Counted from the first letter of the stretch, positions 19,278 to 27,710 are shown. The stretch is DNA of 64,000 bases from Burkholderia pseudomultivorans (GCF_902499075.1 NZ_CABVPP010000013.1:1-64000); one strand, 5' to 3'. A program made the numbers and translations. The notes: generated from the letters alone by a model not told the origin.

Positions 19278-19652
19278 ATGAAGAAGACGCACGGCATGAT
19301 GCTGGCGGCCCTGATCGCGGCGGGTTTCGCCGCGCCGGCCGCCATGGCGCAGGATCACCACGACGATCATGGCAAACCCGAGATGCAGCATGGCCGCGGG
19401 CAGCAGCACATGCCGCCCGGCCAGATGCGTCATGAGGACAACGTGCCGCCGCGCTGGGCGGACCAGCCGCATCGCGACTGGCACAAGGGCGATCGGCTGC
19501 CCAGCGAATTCCGCGACCGGCAGTACGTGGTCGACGACTGGCGCGGCTACCATCTGAGCCCGCCGCCGCGCGGCTATCACTGGGTCGGCATCGGCGGCGA
19601 CTATCTGCTCGTGCAGATCGGCTCGGGCCTCGTGCTGCGCGTCGGCCCGTAA
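19278..19652 (+). CDS. RcnB-family periplasmic protein
   Basis: A 124-residue protein. A signal peptide (about 24 residues, ending PAAMA) is followed by a His/Asp-rich segment (QDHHDDHGKPEMQHGRG). The C-terminus has the RcnB-type block YVVDDWRGYHLSPPPRGYHWVGIGGDYLLVQIGSGLVL. RcnB in E. coli is a periplasmic factor for nickel/cobalt homeostasis. In Burkholderia these proteins are numerous and mostly uncharacterised. The His-rich N-terminal part could bind metal, which is inference. ATG 19278 follows GGAGGGAAGGC. Confidence 0.8.
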   Translation: MKKTHGMMLAALIAAGFAAPAAMAQDHHDDHGKPEMQHGRGQQHMPPGQMRHEDNVPPRWADQPHRDWHKGDRLPSEFRDRQYVVDDWRGYHLSPPPRGYHWVGIGGDYLLVQIGSGLVLRVGP

Positions 19653-19683
19653 CGTACGCCGGCAGTCGGTCGTTCCGTCATCC

Positions 19684-19709
19684 GGCTGTCGGGCACCGGC
19701 CCGGCAGCC
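19684..19709. terminator. Candidate bidirectional hairpin between convergent genes
   Basis: GGCTGTCGGG and CCCGGCAGCC form a 10-bp stem with one G-T pair and a 6-nt loop, between the RcnB-like gene and the FUSC gene end. No long T-run. Confidence 0.4.
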
Positions 19710-19712
19710 GCG

Positions 19713-20279
19713 TCACTTCGTCGCCGAACGGCGAAACCAGCGTCGCTCGACCTGCGACATCCCCCAGCACACGCCCAGCGCGCACACGGTGCCGAGCGTG
19801 ACTTCGCCGAGCCGCATCAGCGGAATGTCCCATAGCGGGCCGTTGCCCGGAAACAGCAGCACGATCGTCGCGGTGACGCCGCCGAGCCGTGCCGCGCTGC
19901 CGACGTTCAGGCACCAGCAGCAGACGATCACGACCGCGACCGTGATCGCGTATGCGACCAGCCGGTCGCCGCCGAGCGCTGCGCCCGCGAAGCCCAGCAC
20001 GCCGCCGACCATCGCGCCGACGAACTGGTCGCGCGACAGCGACATCGTGTCCGAGTAGTTGTGCTGCGTGACGGCGATCGCGGTGATCGCCGCCCACACG
20101 GCCTGCTCGGTGTGCAGCGCGCGACCGATCGCATACGCGAGGCACGCGCCGCACACGGCCTGGAACGCCATCAGCGCGCCCTGTGCGAGCCGCTCGCCGA
20201 ACGTCAGTCCCTTGAACAGATCGAAGATCGACTGCTGGATCTGCTGGCGGGCCTCGTTGAGTGTCCTGATCGTATCCAT
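19713..20279 (-). CDS. FUSC-family inner membrane protein
   Basis: A 188-residue protein with about five to six hydrophobic segments and the FUSC-type motif ALHTEQAVWAAITAIAVTQHNYSDTMSLSRDQFVGAMVGG near residues 55-95. FUSC proteins include aromatic-acid and fusaric-acid exporters, but this short form has only the membrane part and lacks the large cytoplasmic domain. It is the last gene of a three-gene unit starting 26 bp after the MFS gene. The substrate is unknown. Confidence 0.7.
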   Translation of the reverse strand: MDTIRTLNEARQQIQQSIFDLFKGLTFGERLAQGALMAFQAVCGACLAYAIGRALHTEQAVWAAITAIAVTQHNYSDTMSLSRDQFVGAMVGGVLGFAGAALGGDRLVAYAITVAVVIVCCWCLNVGSAARLGGVTATIVLLFPGNGPLWDIPLMRLGEVTLGTVCALGVCWGMSQVERRWFRRSATK

Positions 20280-20305
20280 CGTGTGTCGCCAAGAAGCGGG
20301 GTGCG

Positions 20306-21568
20306 TCAGTGCGCCTGTTCGGGCGAGGCGGCGGCCGGCTCGTCGGCGGCCGCGTCGCCGTTCTCGACGCGCGTTTCGGGCATCCCGAGCCAGACCAGCA
20401 GCACCGCGAGCGCGCCCGCGGCCGCGAGTCCGAAGAAGCTGACCGCGTTGCCGAAATGATCGGCGACGTAGCCGGCCGCAGCCGTGCTGAGCGTCGCGCC
20501 GATCCCGGCCGCGAGGCCGAACAGCCCGATGCACAGGTTGTAGCGGCCCTTGCCGCCGGCGACGTCGGCCGCGATCAGCGGCAGCATCACGCCGAACACG
20601 GCTGCACTGATGCCGTCGAGCATCTGCACCGGCACGAGCAGGTACGGGCTGCTCACGCCGGCGAACAGCAGCGCGCGCACCGGCAGCGCGGAGAAGCCGA
20701 GCAGCAGGATCGGCCGTCGGCCCCAGCGCTGCGCGGACCGGCCGACCCACGGCGACAGCATCGCGACGATCGCCTGCGGCACGATGATGCACGCGGCGAT
20801 CACGAGCTGCACGTTCTCGCCCATCCCGGCCGTCACTTCGCCGGCCGCGAGGTTCAGCATCGCCGCGTTCGACAGGTGGAACAGCACGACGCACGCCGCG
20901 AAGATCAGCATCCGGCGGTCGCGCAGCAGTTCGAGCAGCGTTTCGCGCTCGCCGCTTTCGTCGCTGTCGTCGTGTTTCGACGACGATTGCGGGATCACCT
21001 CGTGCGTCGGCTGGATCATCGCGAGCGCGAACAGCGCGGGCAGCGCGAGTACGGCGGTCAGCCAGAACACCGCGCGCGCGGAGAAGTATTCGCCGGTGAG
21101 GCCCATCAGGCCGGCCGCCACCGCGCTGCCGATCGATGCCCAGCGCGCGTTGCGGCCGAGCCGGTCGCCGAGATCCGCGCGGCCGACGAGCGAGAACGAG
21201 ATCGCGGCCATCGCCGGCACGAGCATGCAGCTCGCGAAGCCGTGGAAGACTTCGGCGGCGATCACCGGCACGATCGTCGGGCTCGATGCGAGCAGCACCG
21301 CGGACAGGATGATCGCGGCGATCGCCCACGCGGCCGCGCCTTTCTTGTTCTTCAGCGCATCGACGGCGGCGCCCCCAGGCACCTGGCTGACCATCGCGCT
21401 GATCGTGCCGATCGACAGTACCATGCCGATCTCGCCCTGCGTCCACTTGTGCGACGCGAGGTAGGACGCGATGAACGGACCGAACCCGGTTTGAACGTTT
21501 GCAACGAAGAAGTTGAGCCAGTCGAGGGCCCGCAGACTGCGAACGCTGACGGAATGCTTGATCGTCAT
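20306..21568 (-). CDS. MFS transporter
   Basis: A 420-residue major facilitator with about 12 membrane segments. MFS-type loops are visible (VGRSAQRWGRRPILL near residue 255). A charged central linker (PQSSSKHDDSDESGERE near residue 190) separates the two six-helix halves. The start codon overlaps the stop of the upstream PRC-barrel gene (ATGA), so the two are translationally coupled. The FUSC gene follows 26 bp later. Two transporters and a lipoprotein in one operon suggest an efflux or envelope role; no substrate can be inferred. Confidence 0.85.
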   Translation of the reverse strand: MTIKHSVSVRSLRALDWLNFFVANVQTGFGPFIASYLASHKWTQGEIGMVLSIGTISAMVSQVPGGAAVDALKNKKGAAAWAIAAIILSAVLLASSPTIVPVIAAEVFHGFASCMLVPAMAAISFSLVGRADLGDRLGRNARWASIGSAVAAGLMGLTGEYFSARAVFWLTAVLALPALFALAMIQPTHEVIPQSSSKHDDSDESGERETLLELLRDRRMLIFAACVVLFHLSNAAMLNLAAGEVTAGMGENVQLVIAACIIVPQAIVAMLSPWVGRSAQRWGRRPILLLGFSALPVRALLFAGVSSPYLLVPVQMLDGISAAVFGVMLPLIAADVAGGKGRYNLCIGLFGLAAGIGATLSTAAAGYVADHFGNAVSFFGLAAAGALAVLLVWLGMPETRVENGDAAADEPAAASPEQAH

Positions 21569-22530
21569 CGGGTCGTACTCGCAGATGAAGCCGGTGCTGC
21601 CGGTGCAACGGGCGGGTAGATCGCGACGATCGGCTTGTCGGCCGCGTAGGGCGGCGCCGCCTTGATCTGTGCGTCGTTCAGGTCGAGCTGCGGATGCAGC
21701 GCCTTGTCGCGCGTGACGAAGCGCAGCGCGCCCCAGCTCGCGACGATCGAACGGCGGTCGGTATTGACGAGGCCGCCGAGGTCGAGCACGACGGCCTGCG
21801 GCTGGGCGGCGCGGTCGATCAGCACGTCGACGACGCGGCCGATCTTCGTGCCGTTCGGGCGCTCGACGTCGCTGTCGAGCATCGGCAGCCGCGTCGTCGG
21901 CGACGCGGCTGCGGAACCCGACAGCGGCACGGCCTTGGGCCGCGCGGCCGGCGGCAGGTCGCCCGACGGCACGTCGAGCACGATCGGCTCCTGTTTGCCG
22001 CCCGGCGTGAAGCGGAACACGTTCCACGGGAAGCTGACCTTGCGGTCGCCGACGCCCATGAAGCCCTGCAGGTTGACGATCATCTCGCGCGGCTTGCCGC
22101 TCGCGTCGGTCACCATGTCGACCGCGCGGCCGATCACCTTGCCGTTGCGTCGCGCGACTTCGCTGTCGAGCAGCGCATGGATCTGGGTGCGGTCGAGCGG
22201 GCGCGTCCCGACGATCGGCGGGGGCGGAGGCGGCGGCGGTGTCGGCGATTCGGGGCGCTGCACCGGTTTCGGTCGCGGGGCTTCGCGGTGCGGCTTCTTC
22301 GGCGCTTCCGGTTCCTCCGGGTGCGTCGGCGCGGGCACGGGCGGCATCGTCAGCGGCTCGCCGGCCGTTTCCTCGACAGGCTCGACCAGCGCCTCGCTGA
22401 TCGGCGCGGGCGGGTTCTGGACCGGCAGCAGCCCGCAGCCGGACAGCAGCGCGGCGGCGGCGAGAATCAGGAAGACCGTCGAGGACGGGAACGACTTGCG
22501 GGATGCGGGAAACGGGAGTCCGCCGCTCAT
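21565..22530 (-). CDS. Lipoprotein with two PRC-barrel domains
   Basis: A 321-residue protein. The signal sequence ends in the lipobox LSGC. A proline-rich linker follows, including a run of eight prolines near residue 100. Two PRC-barrel-like domains come next, each opening with a LLDSEV or MLDSDV element then NGxxIGR (near residues 125 and 218). PRC-barrels are small beta domains known from RimM and the photosynthetic reaction-centre H subunit. Here they are presumably periplasmic. ATG 22530 is chosen because GGAG lies 9 nt upstream; a GTG 6 nt earlier would collide with it. It is first gene of the unit with the MFS and FUSC genes. Confidence 0.75.
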   Translation of the reverse strand: MSGGLPFPASRKSFPSSTVFLILAAAALLSGCGLLPVQNPPAPISEALVEPVEETAGEPLTMPPVPAPTHPEEPEAPKKPHREAPRPKPVQRPESPTPPPPPPPPIVGTRPLDRTQIHALLDSEVARRNGKVIGRAVDMVTDASGKPREMIVNLQGFMGVGDRKVSFPWNVFRFTPGGKQEPIVLDVPSGDLPPAARPKAVPLSGSAAASPTTRLPMLDSDVERPNGTKIGRVVDVLIDRAAQPQAVVLDLGGLVNTDRRSIVASWGALRFVTRDKALHPQLDLNDAQIKAAPPYAADKPIVAIYPPVAPAAPASSASTTR

Positions 22531-22940
22531 TGACACTCACTCCATGGGTCGGGGGGCGGGCCCGGAGGCACGCGGCTGGCGATGGATGGCGGGTGCGGGC
22601 GGCGCACCACGCGAGGTGAGAGTTTAACGTGTCTAGCTTTCAGTCCCGAATTCGGCGGCGGACAGCGGGCGGGGTTGGGGCTGGGAAGGGCGGTCCGGTG
22701 CGGCTTGCCGGTTCCCGGCAAGAGCGCATCGGCGTGCCGCGCCGGGACGAGTCGGGGCGCGGCGGACCGTTGCGTCGGGAACGTCAGGCCGACGCACGTG
22801 CGGATGTGGGCGTCTGCATGATGCTAGGCTCGGCATCGGCATCGGCATCGGCATCGGCATCGGCATCGGCATCGGCTCCGATTCCGGCTTCAGCGCCCGA
22901 TCGTGGCAGCGACGATCCGGGCGCTGCGCGTGCCGCCGGC
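22531..22940. other. Gap holding the PRC operon promoter region and a hexanucleotide repeat
   Basis: No gene is supported. Open frames here are shadows created by the TCGGCA repeat and high GC. The part next to 22530 should hold the promoter of the PRC-barrel operon; I found no clear -35/-10 pair. The part near 22941 is the 3' flank of the repeat lipoprotein gene. Confidence 0.5.
22830..22876. repeat. Hexanucleotide tandem repeat (TCGGCA)7
   Basis: Seven perfect copies of TCGGCA followed by a partial eighth, in non-coding sequence 65 bp beyond the stop codon of the repeat lipoprotein gene. Confidence 0.95.
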
Positions 22941-24179
22941 TTATTTGACCAGCGCGCCGAGCGTCGTCGTCACGGGCGCGAGCAGCCCGCCGCCCGTCTT
23001 CGACAGCGCGCCGCCGGCGCTGCCGCCCGCGAGGCCCGCGACCGGCGAACTGCCGCCCGCACCCGACACTGCCCCCGTCGCGGCGCCGACCGCCGACGTG
23101 AGTGCGCCTGCCGGATTGCCGCCGCCCGTCGCGCCGCCGAGCGCACCGGCGGCGGTCGATACGAGCCCCGTCACCGGTGCGAGCGGATTCGTCGTCGCCG
23201 CGCCGCCGCCGAGCAGCGTCGTGCCCGCCGTCGACACGGTGTTGCCGGTCGCCGTCACGACGTTGCCGACGCCGGTCGTGACAGGATTGCCGCCGGTCTT
23301 CGCGAGCATCGTGCCGGCGCCCGCGACACCGTTGCCGACGGTCGTCACGAGGTTCGTCAGCGGCGCGCCGAGCGGCGTGCTCGACGCGACGGTCTGCGTG
23401 ACCGAGCCGACCGTCGACGTGATCGGCGTGATCGCCGAACTCGCGGCGCCCGTCACCTGTGCGACCGGGCCGCTCGACAGCTGCGTGCCGAGCGTCGCGC
23501 CGCCGCCGGCGATCGTATTGCCGAGCGTCGTGACCGCACCGCCGACCGGCGACGTGACCGGCGCGAGCGGCGCCAGCGCCGACCCGCTGCCGCCGAGGCT
23601 CGACACCACGCCGCCCGTTGCCGCGACTGCGTTGCCGACCTCCGTGACCACGCCGCCGGTGCTCGCGACCGTCGTGCCGACCGGGTTCGACGATGCGCCA
23701 AGCTGGCCGAGGCCGGAGCCGATGCCGTTGCCGAGCGTCGTGACGGCTGCGCCGGCATCCTGCACGACGGTGCCGAGACCCTGCGTGGTCGCCGCGTTCG
23801 TGCCCGGCAGCGACTGGCCCGCGAGCGCGGTGCCGACGCCCGAGACGGCGCCGCCGGCCGCCGTCACGATATTGCCCGACGCGTCGATCGTCTGGCCGAG
23901 CGCATTGGCGGAGGTGCCGCTGGCGGAGGTGCCGGTGCCCGAGTTGCCGCTCGTGCCGCCGGTGCTGCCGACGGTCGATCCGCTGCCGGATGCGCTGCCC
24001 GAACCGCTGCCCGCGCCGCCCGTGGTGGCGGTGGTATCGCCCGAACCCGAACCCGAGCCGCCGGTGCCCTGGCTCAGCGTGCCGGAGCCGCCGCATGCGG
24101 ACAGCGACATCAGCGCTGCAGCGCCCGCCGCGATCAAAATCATTCGGAATCCTGCTTGATGGATGGTCGGCGTGTTCAT
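22941..24179 (-). CDS. Low-complexity Gly/Thr/Val-repeat lipoprotein
   Basis: A 412-residue protein. The signal sequence ends in LMSLSAC (Cys29), followed by a Gly/Ser-rich segment. The rest is a degenerate repeat of about 15-25 residues of the type VTTLGNxIxGGGxxLG, VTxxGNxVxxxG and LxPVTxxVG. It is almost free of charged residues and of Cys, Trp and aromatics. Proteins like this are often machine-labelled collagen-like, but the repeat here is not Gly-X-Y. It looks instead like a regular beta-forming surface repeat. ATG 24179 is chosen since it opens a normal signal peptide. The gene stands alone. Function unknown; an outer-surface or matrix role is inference. Confidence 0.75.
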   Translation of the reverse strand: MNTPTIHQAGFRMILIAAGAAALMSLSACGGSGTLSQGTGGSGSGSGDTTATTGGAGSGSGSASGSGSTVGSTGGTSGNSGTGTSASGTSANALGQTIDASGNIVTAAGGAVSGVGTALAGQSLPGTNAATTQGLGTVVQDAGAAVTTLGNGIGSGLGQLGASSNPVGTTVASTGGVVTEVGNAVAATGGVVSSLGGSGSALAPLAPVTSPVGGAVTTLGNTIAGGGATLGTQLSSGPVAQVTGAASSAITPITSTVGSVTQTVASSTPLGAPLTNLVTTVGNGVAGAGTMLAKTGGNPVTTGVGNVVTATGNTVSTAGTTLLGGGAATTNPLAPVTGLVSTAAGALGGATGGGNPAGALTSAVGAATGAVSGAGGSSPVAGLAGGSAGGALSKTGGGLLAPVTTTLGALVK

Positions 24180-24635
24180 GTCGTCCTCGTATCGATTGAA
24201 GCAATGGATCAGGCGGCCTTCGCGTGCGGCAACTTGTCGTCGCCGCACAGGCAAGACGGCTGGCGTGTCGAGTGTTGTCTCCCTGATTGACCTGTCGCCG
24301 TGTTGTGTTCTCGCCCGCGTCGGAACCCCGAGCGCTGGCCGGACGAGCGGATCGAATTCTTTCGTGTTGCTTGCCGATCGTGCCGGAAACCGCGGGATTC
24401 TTTGCGATCAGAGTAGGTCTGTCGGCGCAAGACTTCTTTTAATCATCGTTAAATTGAAGTAAGCGTCCGATTCACTGCTGAAATCGGGGTAATCACTATC
24501 GACGCATTGCGAATTGCGTGGGTCGATCGAGGGGCGAAGAGGGGGAGTGCGGGGCGTCGCCTGGAGGTGCTGCATGCAGCGACGTGCGGGTCCGCCCGCA
24601 TGGCGGGCAGGCGCGCACGTCGGATCGTCGGACGC
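24180..24635. other. Intergenic region upstream of the repeat lipoprotein and beyond yggL
   Basis: No gene is supported. The stretch about 24420-24500 is distinctly more AT-rich than its surroundings (for example TTTTAATCATCGTTAAATTGAAG) and lies some 250 bp upstream of the lipoprotein start, so it may be a regulatory or H-NS-type target region. That is inference only. Confidence 0.35.
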
Positions 24636-24971
24636 TCAGGCGTCCGGGTACCACGCGTCGGAGAATTCGCTGACCTGGACGTCGGTCAGTTCCGGCCGCG
24701 CGGCCAGCCATGCGCGCACGGCTTCGCGATCGGCGTCGGTCGTCGTGCCGCGCGGTGCGCCGGAGATCACGTACGCGCCGATGCCTTCGTCGGCGGACGC
24801 GACGGTCAGCAGGCCGTTCGCTTCGACAAAATCGATGAACGCGTCGATCAGCTGGCCGCGTTCGAGGTCGCTCAGCTCGTTGCGATACTGCGCGGTTGCG
24901 TTGAAGGCGAGTTCCTGGAATTCGGCGATGTGCAGCTTCTTGCGCTGGCGGCGGTTATGGCGTTGGCTCAT
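24636..24971 (-). CDS. yggL: YggL family protein (DUF469)
   Basis: A 111-residue protein with a basic N-terminus (MSQRHNRRQRKKLHI), the FQELAF block, then an acidic C-terminal half ending TDVQVSEFSDAWYPDA. This is the YggL/DUF469 pattern; E. coli YggL has been linked to the 50S ribosomal subunit. The ATG at 24971 gives the expected family length (about 105-110 residues). The upstream 290 bp to the tRNA show no other gene. Confidence 0.88.
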   Translation of the reverse strand: MSQRHNRRQRKKLHIAEFQELAFNATAQYRNELSDLERGQLIDAFIDFVEANGLLTVASADEGIGAYVISGAPRGTTTDADREAVRAWLAARPELTDVQVSEFSDAWYPDA

Positions 24972-25228
24972 GGTGCTTGATGAAGGCGAAAAGGGTAACG
25001 GAAGGGCCGCGACGGTCGATTGCGCGTCGCGATGCGCGATCGACCCGGCGCGGCATCGAGGTGCCGCACGGCGCTGCCGGCACGTTTGCGCTGGCTGCCC
25101 GTGGGGGATGGGACAGCATGATACAGGTCGGGTCGGCCTCTGTGGTTCTGCGAATCTCGACTTGCATGTGGGCCGCGTCGCGGGATACCGCGATCGACGG
25201 CCGATGCGAATCGGCCCGCGCAATGCAA

Positions 25229-25259
25229 GAAGCCCGCTTGCTGTCGCAGAGCGGGCTTC
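25229..25259 (-). terminator. Intrinsic terminator of the tRNA-fMet transcript
   Basis: A 10-bp perfect stem (GAAGCCCGCT with its complement) and an 11-nt loop lie 5 bp beyond the encoded CCA end of the tRNA. The following bases (TTGC on the minus strand) make a short U-tract. Confidence 0.7.
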
Positions 25260-25264
25260 GATAT

Positions 25265-25341
25265 TGGTTGCGGGGACAGGATTTGAACCTGTGACCTTCG
25301 GGTTATGAGCCCGACGAGCTGCCAGACTGCTCCACCCCGCG
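25265..25341 (-). tRNA. Initiator tRNA-fMet (anticodon CAT)
   Basis: A 77-nt cloverleaf with encoded CCA. Initiator hallmarks are present: an unpaired C1 opposite A72 with GCGGGG/CCCCGC pairing below, the CTCGTCGGGCTCATAACCCGAAG anticodon arm containing the three consecutive G-C pairs, and TTCAAATCC in the T loop. It has its own promoter and terminator. Confidence 0.95.
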
Positions 25342-25347
25342 GCGCGA

Positions 25348-25376
25348 AGTGTACGTCGAATGCTGCGGCGAGTCAA
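25348..25376 (-). promoter_or_regulatory. Promoter of tRNA-fMet
   Basis: On the minus strand TTGACT (25376-25371) and TACACT (25353-25348) are separated by exactly 17 bp, with the -10 box ending 6 bp before the mature tRNA 5' end. This is a near-consensus sigma-70 promoter. Confidence 0.75.
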
Positions 25377-25456
25377 ACGATCGATGCTGCATTCGCAGCT
25401 CGTTGCGCAGCGAGGTGTGTTGCGTCGACACGAGATCGCATCGTGCCCGGTCCGGC

Positions 25457-25498
25457 AATGCCCCGATTTCGCAAGTCAATGTCCCGAAATCGCAAGCC
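25457..25498 (+). promoter_or_regulatory. Tandem 21-bp direct repeat, candidate AraC-family operator
   Basis: Two abutting 21-bp units match at 17 of 21 positions (AATG-CCCGA--TCGCAAG-C; 25457-25477 and 25478-25498). A 21-bp period places both half-sites on the same DNA face, the usual arrangement for AraC/XylS-family regulators. It lies 124 bp upstream of the first dioxygenase gene. The unit resembles the repeats upstream of the second dioxygenase gene (shared TG-C-CGAAAT core). Confidence 0.65.
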
Positions 25499-25621
25499 AC
25501 GCGGCGATTCGATGTTTCAGACTTGCGGCAAACCACAGCGCACAGGCCGCGATGCGTGCCGGCCTGTACCAAGGCATCGATCGTGCGCCGGTGTCCAGTC
25601 AAGAGAGGATGGAGACGAACC

Positions 25622-26464
25622 ATGAAAGTCCGGCAACTCACCCCCGCCATCGGCGCTGAACTCAGCGAAATCGACCTGGGCGAAGTCTCGCGTATCCCGG
25701 GGCAGTTCGCGCAAGTCAAGGACCTGCTCCTGAAACACCGCGTGCTGTTTTTCCGCGGTCAGGACATTACGCGCGCCGAGCACGTGGCCTTTGCGCGCTG
25801 CTTCGGCCCGCTGGAAGACCATCCGGTGGTCGGCAGCGATCCCGATCATCCCGGCCTCGTGCGCATCTACCGCAGCGACAATCCACACAGCTACGAGAAC
25901 ACCTACCACAGCGACGGCCTGTGGCGGCCCAATCCAGCCATGGGCGCAGTGCTGCGCTGCATGGAATGCCCGGAGCTCGGCGGCGACACGATCTGGGTGA
26001 ACATGGTGAAGGCGTACGAGGAGTTGCCCGAGGACATCAAGCGCACCATCTCCAGGCTGCGCGCGAAGGCCAGCATCGAGCATACCTTTGGCGCGGTGAT
26101 GACGCCCGAAGACCGCGCGAAGCTGGGCCGCGAGTATCCGCCCGCGGAGCATCCGGTCGTGCGCACCCACCCCGAGACCGGCGAGAAGGTGCTGTACGTG
26201 GGCGGCTTCAGCACGCATTTCGCGAACTACAGCACGCCCGAGAACGTGCGCCACGGTATCGACAAGACCCCGGGCGCCGCGCTGCTGCTGAACTACCTGG
26301 TAAGCCGCGCGACCATTCCCGAATACCAGGTGCGGTGGTCGTGGAAGCCGGGCGACATCGTCGTCTGGGACAACCGCAGCACGCAGCACTATGCGTGCAA
26401 CGACTACTTTCCCGCGCCGCGAAAAATGGAACGCGCCGGGATCGTGGGCGACGTTCCTTACTGA
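25622..26464 (+). CDS. TauD/TfdA-family Fe(II)/2-oxoglutarate dioxygenase, copy 1
   Basis: A 280-residue dioxygenase. The iron-binding triad is visible: His96 and Asp98 in NTYHSDGLW, and His256 in TQHYACNDYF. The 2-oxoglutarate-binding arginine is probably Arg271 in KMERAG. The N-terminal domain has LKHRVLFFRGQDIT and AFARCFGPLEDHPVVG, standard for TauD/TfdA. Such enzymes hydroxylate a substrate next to a heteroatom, often releasing an aldehyde or ketone. Here the partner is the BKACE gene 80 bp downstream. It is a close paralogue of the protein at 29882. ATG 25622 follows GAGAGGATGGAGACG. The substrate is unknown; nothing points specifically to taurine. Confidence 0.88.
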   Translation: MKVRQLTPAIGAELSEIDLGEVSRIPGQFAQVKDLLLKHRVLFFRGQDITRAEHVAFARCFGPLEDHPVVGSDPDHPGLVRIYRSDNPHSYENTYHSDGLWRPNPAMGAVLRCMECPELGGDTIWVNMVKAYEELPEDIKRTISRLRAKASIEHTFGAVMTPEDRAKLGREYPPAEHPVVRTHPETGEKVLYVGGFSTHFANYSTPENVRHGIDKTPGAALLLNYLVSRATIPEYQVRWSWKPGDIVVWDNRSTQHYACNDYFPAPRKMERAGIVGDVPY

Positions 26465-26544
26465 TCGGAAACTTCACTGGCGGCACCTGGCGGATAAACG
26501 CCACAGGCCAATTTCGTTCGCAGTCCTTCCACCGGAGCGTCATC

Positions 26545-27609
26545 ATGAACTTCCTCGACGGCCACCTGTTTCCCGAAAACCAGCAACCGCTGATCATCAC
26601 GGCCGCGCCGTACGCGCCGGGCTGGCTGCCGTCCGATTTTCCCGAGGACATCCCGGTCACCATGGAACAGCAAATCCAGAAGGCCGTGGACTGCTATAAC
26701 GCCGGCGCAACGGTACTGCACCTGCATGTGCGCGAATTGGACGGCAAGGGCAGCAAGCGCCTGTCCATGTTCAACGAGTTGATCGCCGGCGTGCGCAACG
26801 CGGTGCCCGGGATGATCATCCAGGTCGGCGGCTCGATCTCGTTCGCGCCCGAAAACGAAGGGCAAGCGGCGAAGTGGCTGTCCGACGACACGCGCCACAT
26901 GCTGGCCGAGCTCGAACCCGTGCCGGACCAGGTGACGGTGACGGTGAATACCTCGCAGATGAACGTCACCGATCAGGCGGAAGACGCGGATTTCAAGGGC
27001 ACCTCGCGCGAGATCCCCGCGATCTTCAACGCCTACAAGGAAATGACGGTGCCGGCGCAGCCCGGCTGGGTCGAAGAGCACGTCCGCCGGCTGACGGCCA
27101 AGGGCATTCAGAGCGCCTTCCAGTGCTACAACCTCAACAGTTTCGAGTCGGTGGAGCGGCTGATGCGACGCGGCTTCTACAAGGGGCCGCTGGTCATGAA
27201 CTGGGTGGCCATCGCCGGCGGGATGGACACGCCCAGCGTCTACAGTCTCGCCAACTTCATTCGTGCCGTACCCGACGGCGCGGTGGTGACGGTGGAAAGC
27301 AACGTGCGCAACGTGCTGCCCGTCAACATGATGGGGATAGCCATGGGTTTGCACGTGCGCTGCGGCACCGAGGACTGCCTGTGGAACCAGACGCGCACCG
27401 GCAAGGCCGGCACGGTGTCGCAGATCGAACAACTGGTGCGCCTCTCCGAAGAGTTCGGCCGCCCGATCGCGACGGCGCAGCAGGCACGCGAAATCTGCAA
27501 GATCGGCGTGTTTTACGATACGGCGGACGAATCCCTGGCCGCCAACGGCTTTGCGCCCAATCGCAATGGCGCCAACCAGGGCTTTCTGCGCAAAGGCGCG
27601 ATCGCTTGA
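26545..27609 (+). CDS. BKACE-family beta-keto acid cleavage enzyme, copy 1
   Basis: A 354-residue member of the BKACE (formerly DUF849) family, zinc enzymes that transfer acetyl-CoA onto a beta-keto acid to give acetoacetate and a new acyl-CoA. The metal-binding His pair is in ATVLHLHVRELDGKGS near residue 58. The conserved Glu is in VTVESNVRN near residue 255, and the C-terminal block HVRCGTEDCLW near 271 matches the family HVRxGxED motif. It is somewhat longer than the classic 3-keto-5-aminohexanoate enzyme. It follows the dioxygenase in the same unit and is nearly identical at the N-terminus to the second copy (six differences in the first 84 residues). The natural keto acid is unknown. 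Confidence 0.88.
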   Translation: MNFLDGHLFPENQQPLIITAAPYAPGWLPSDFPEDIPVTMEQQIQKAVDCYNAGATVLHLHVRELDGKGSKRLSMFNELIAGVRNAVPGMIIQVGGSISFAPENEGQAAKWLSDDTRHMLAELEPVPDQVTVTVNTSQMNVTDQAEDADFKGTSREIPAIFNAYKEMTVPAQPGWVEEHVRRLTAKGIQSAFQCYNLNSFESVERLMRRGFYKGPLVMNWVAIAGGMDTPSVYSLANFIRAVPDGAVVTVESNVRNVLPVNMMGIAMGLHVRCGTEDCLWNQTRTGKAGTVSQIEQLVRLSEEFGRPIATAQQAREICKIGVFYDTADESLAANGFAPNRNGANQGFLRKGAIA

Positions 27610-27674
27610 GCGGGGCCGCGATGCACGCCGGTGCGACGAACTTCGCGAAACGCGCGGACGCGGACGACGCGCAC

Positions 27675-27694
27675 GCCGCGATGGCCATCGCGGC
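27675..27694. repeat. Perfect 20-bp palindrome between convergent genes
   Basis: GCCGCGATGG followed by its exact complement, between the ends of BKACE copy 1 and the first AraC-type gene. It could act as a weak bidirectional terminator hairpin, though there is no T-run. Confidence 0.5.
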
Positions 27695-27710
27695 ATCGCA
27701 TCGTCACGCG

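Noticed and set aside
22830-22876. A coding (Pro-Met) or (Ser-Ala) repeat protein across the hexamer tract
   Set aside because: The frames that give this lack a conserved start or body and conflict with the well-supported lipoprotein frame next door.
25265-25341. tRNA-fMet as the attachment site of an island carrying the catabolic locus
   Set aside because: The locus lies on the 5' side of the tRNA, no integrase is present, and I found no second copy of the tRNA 3' end downstream. Integration normally uses the 3' end.
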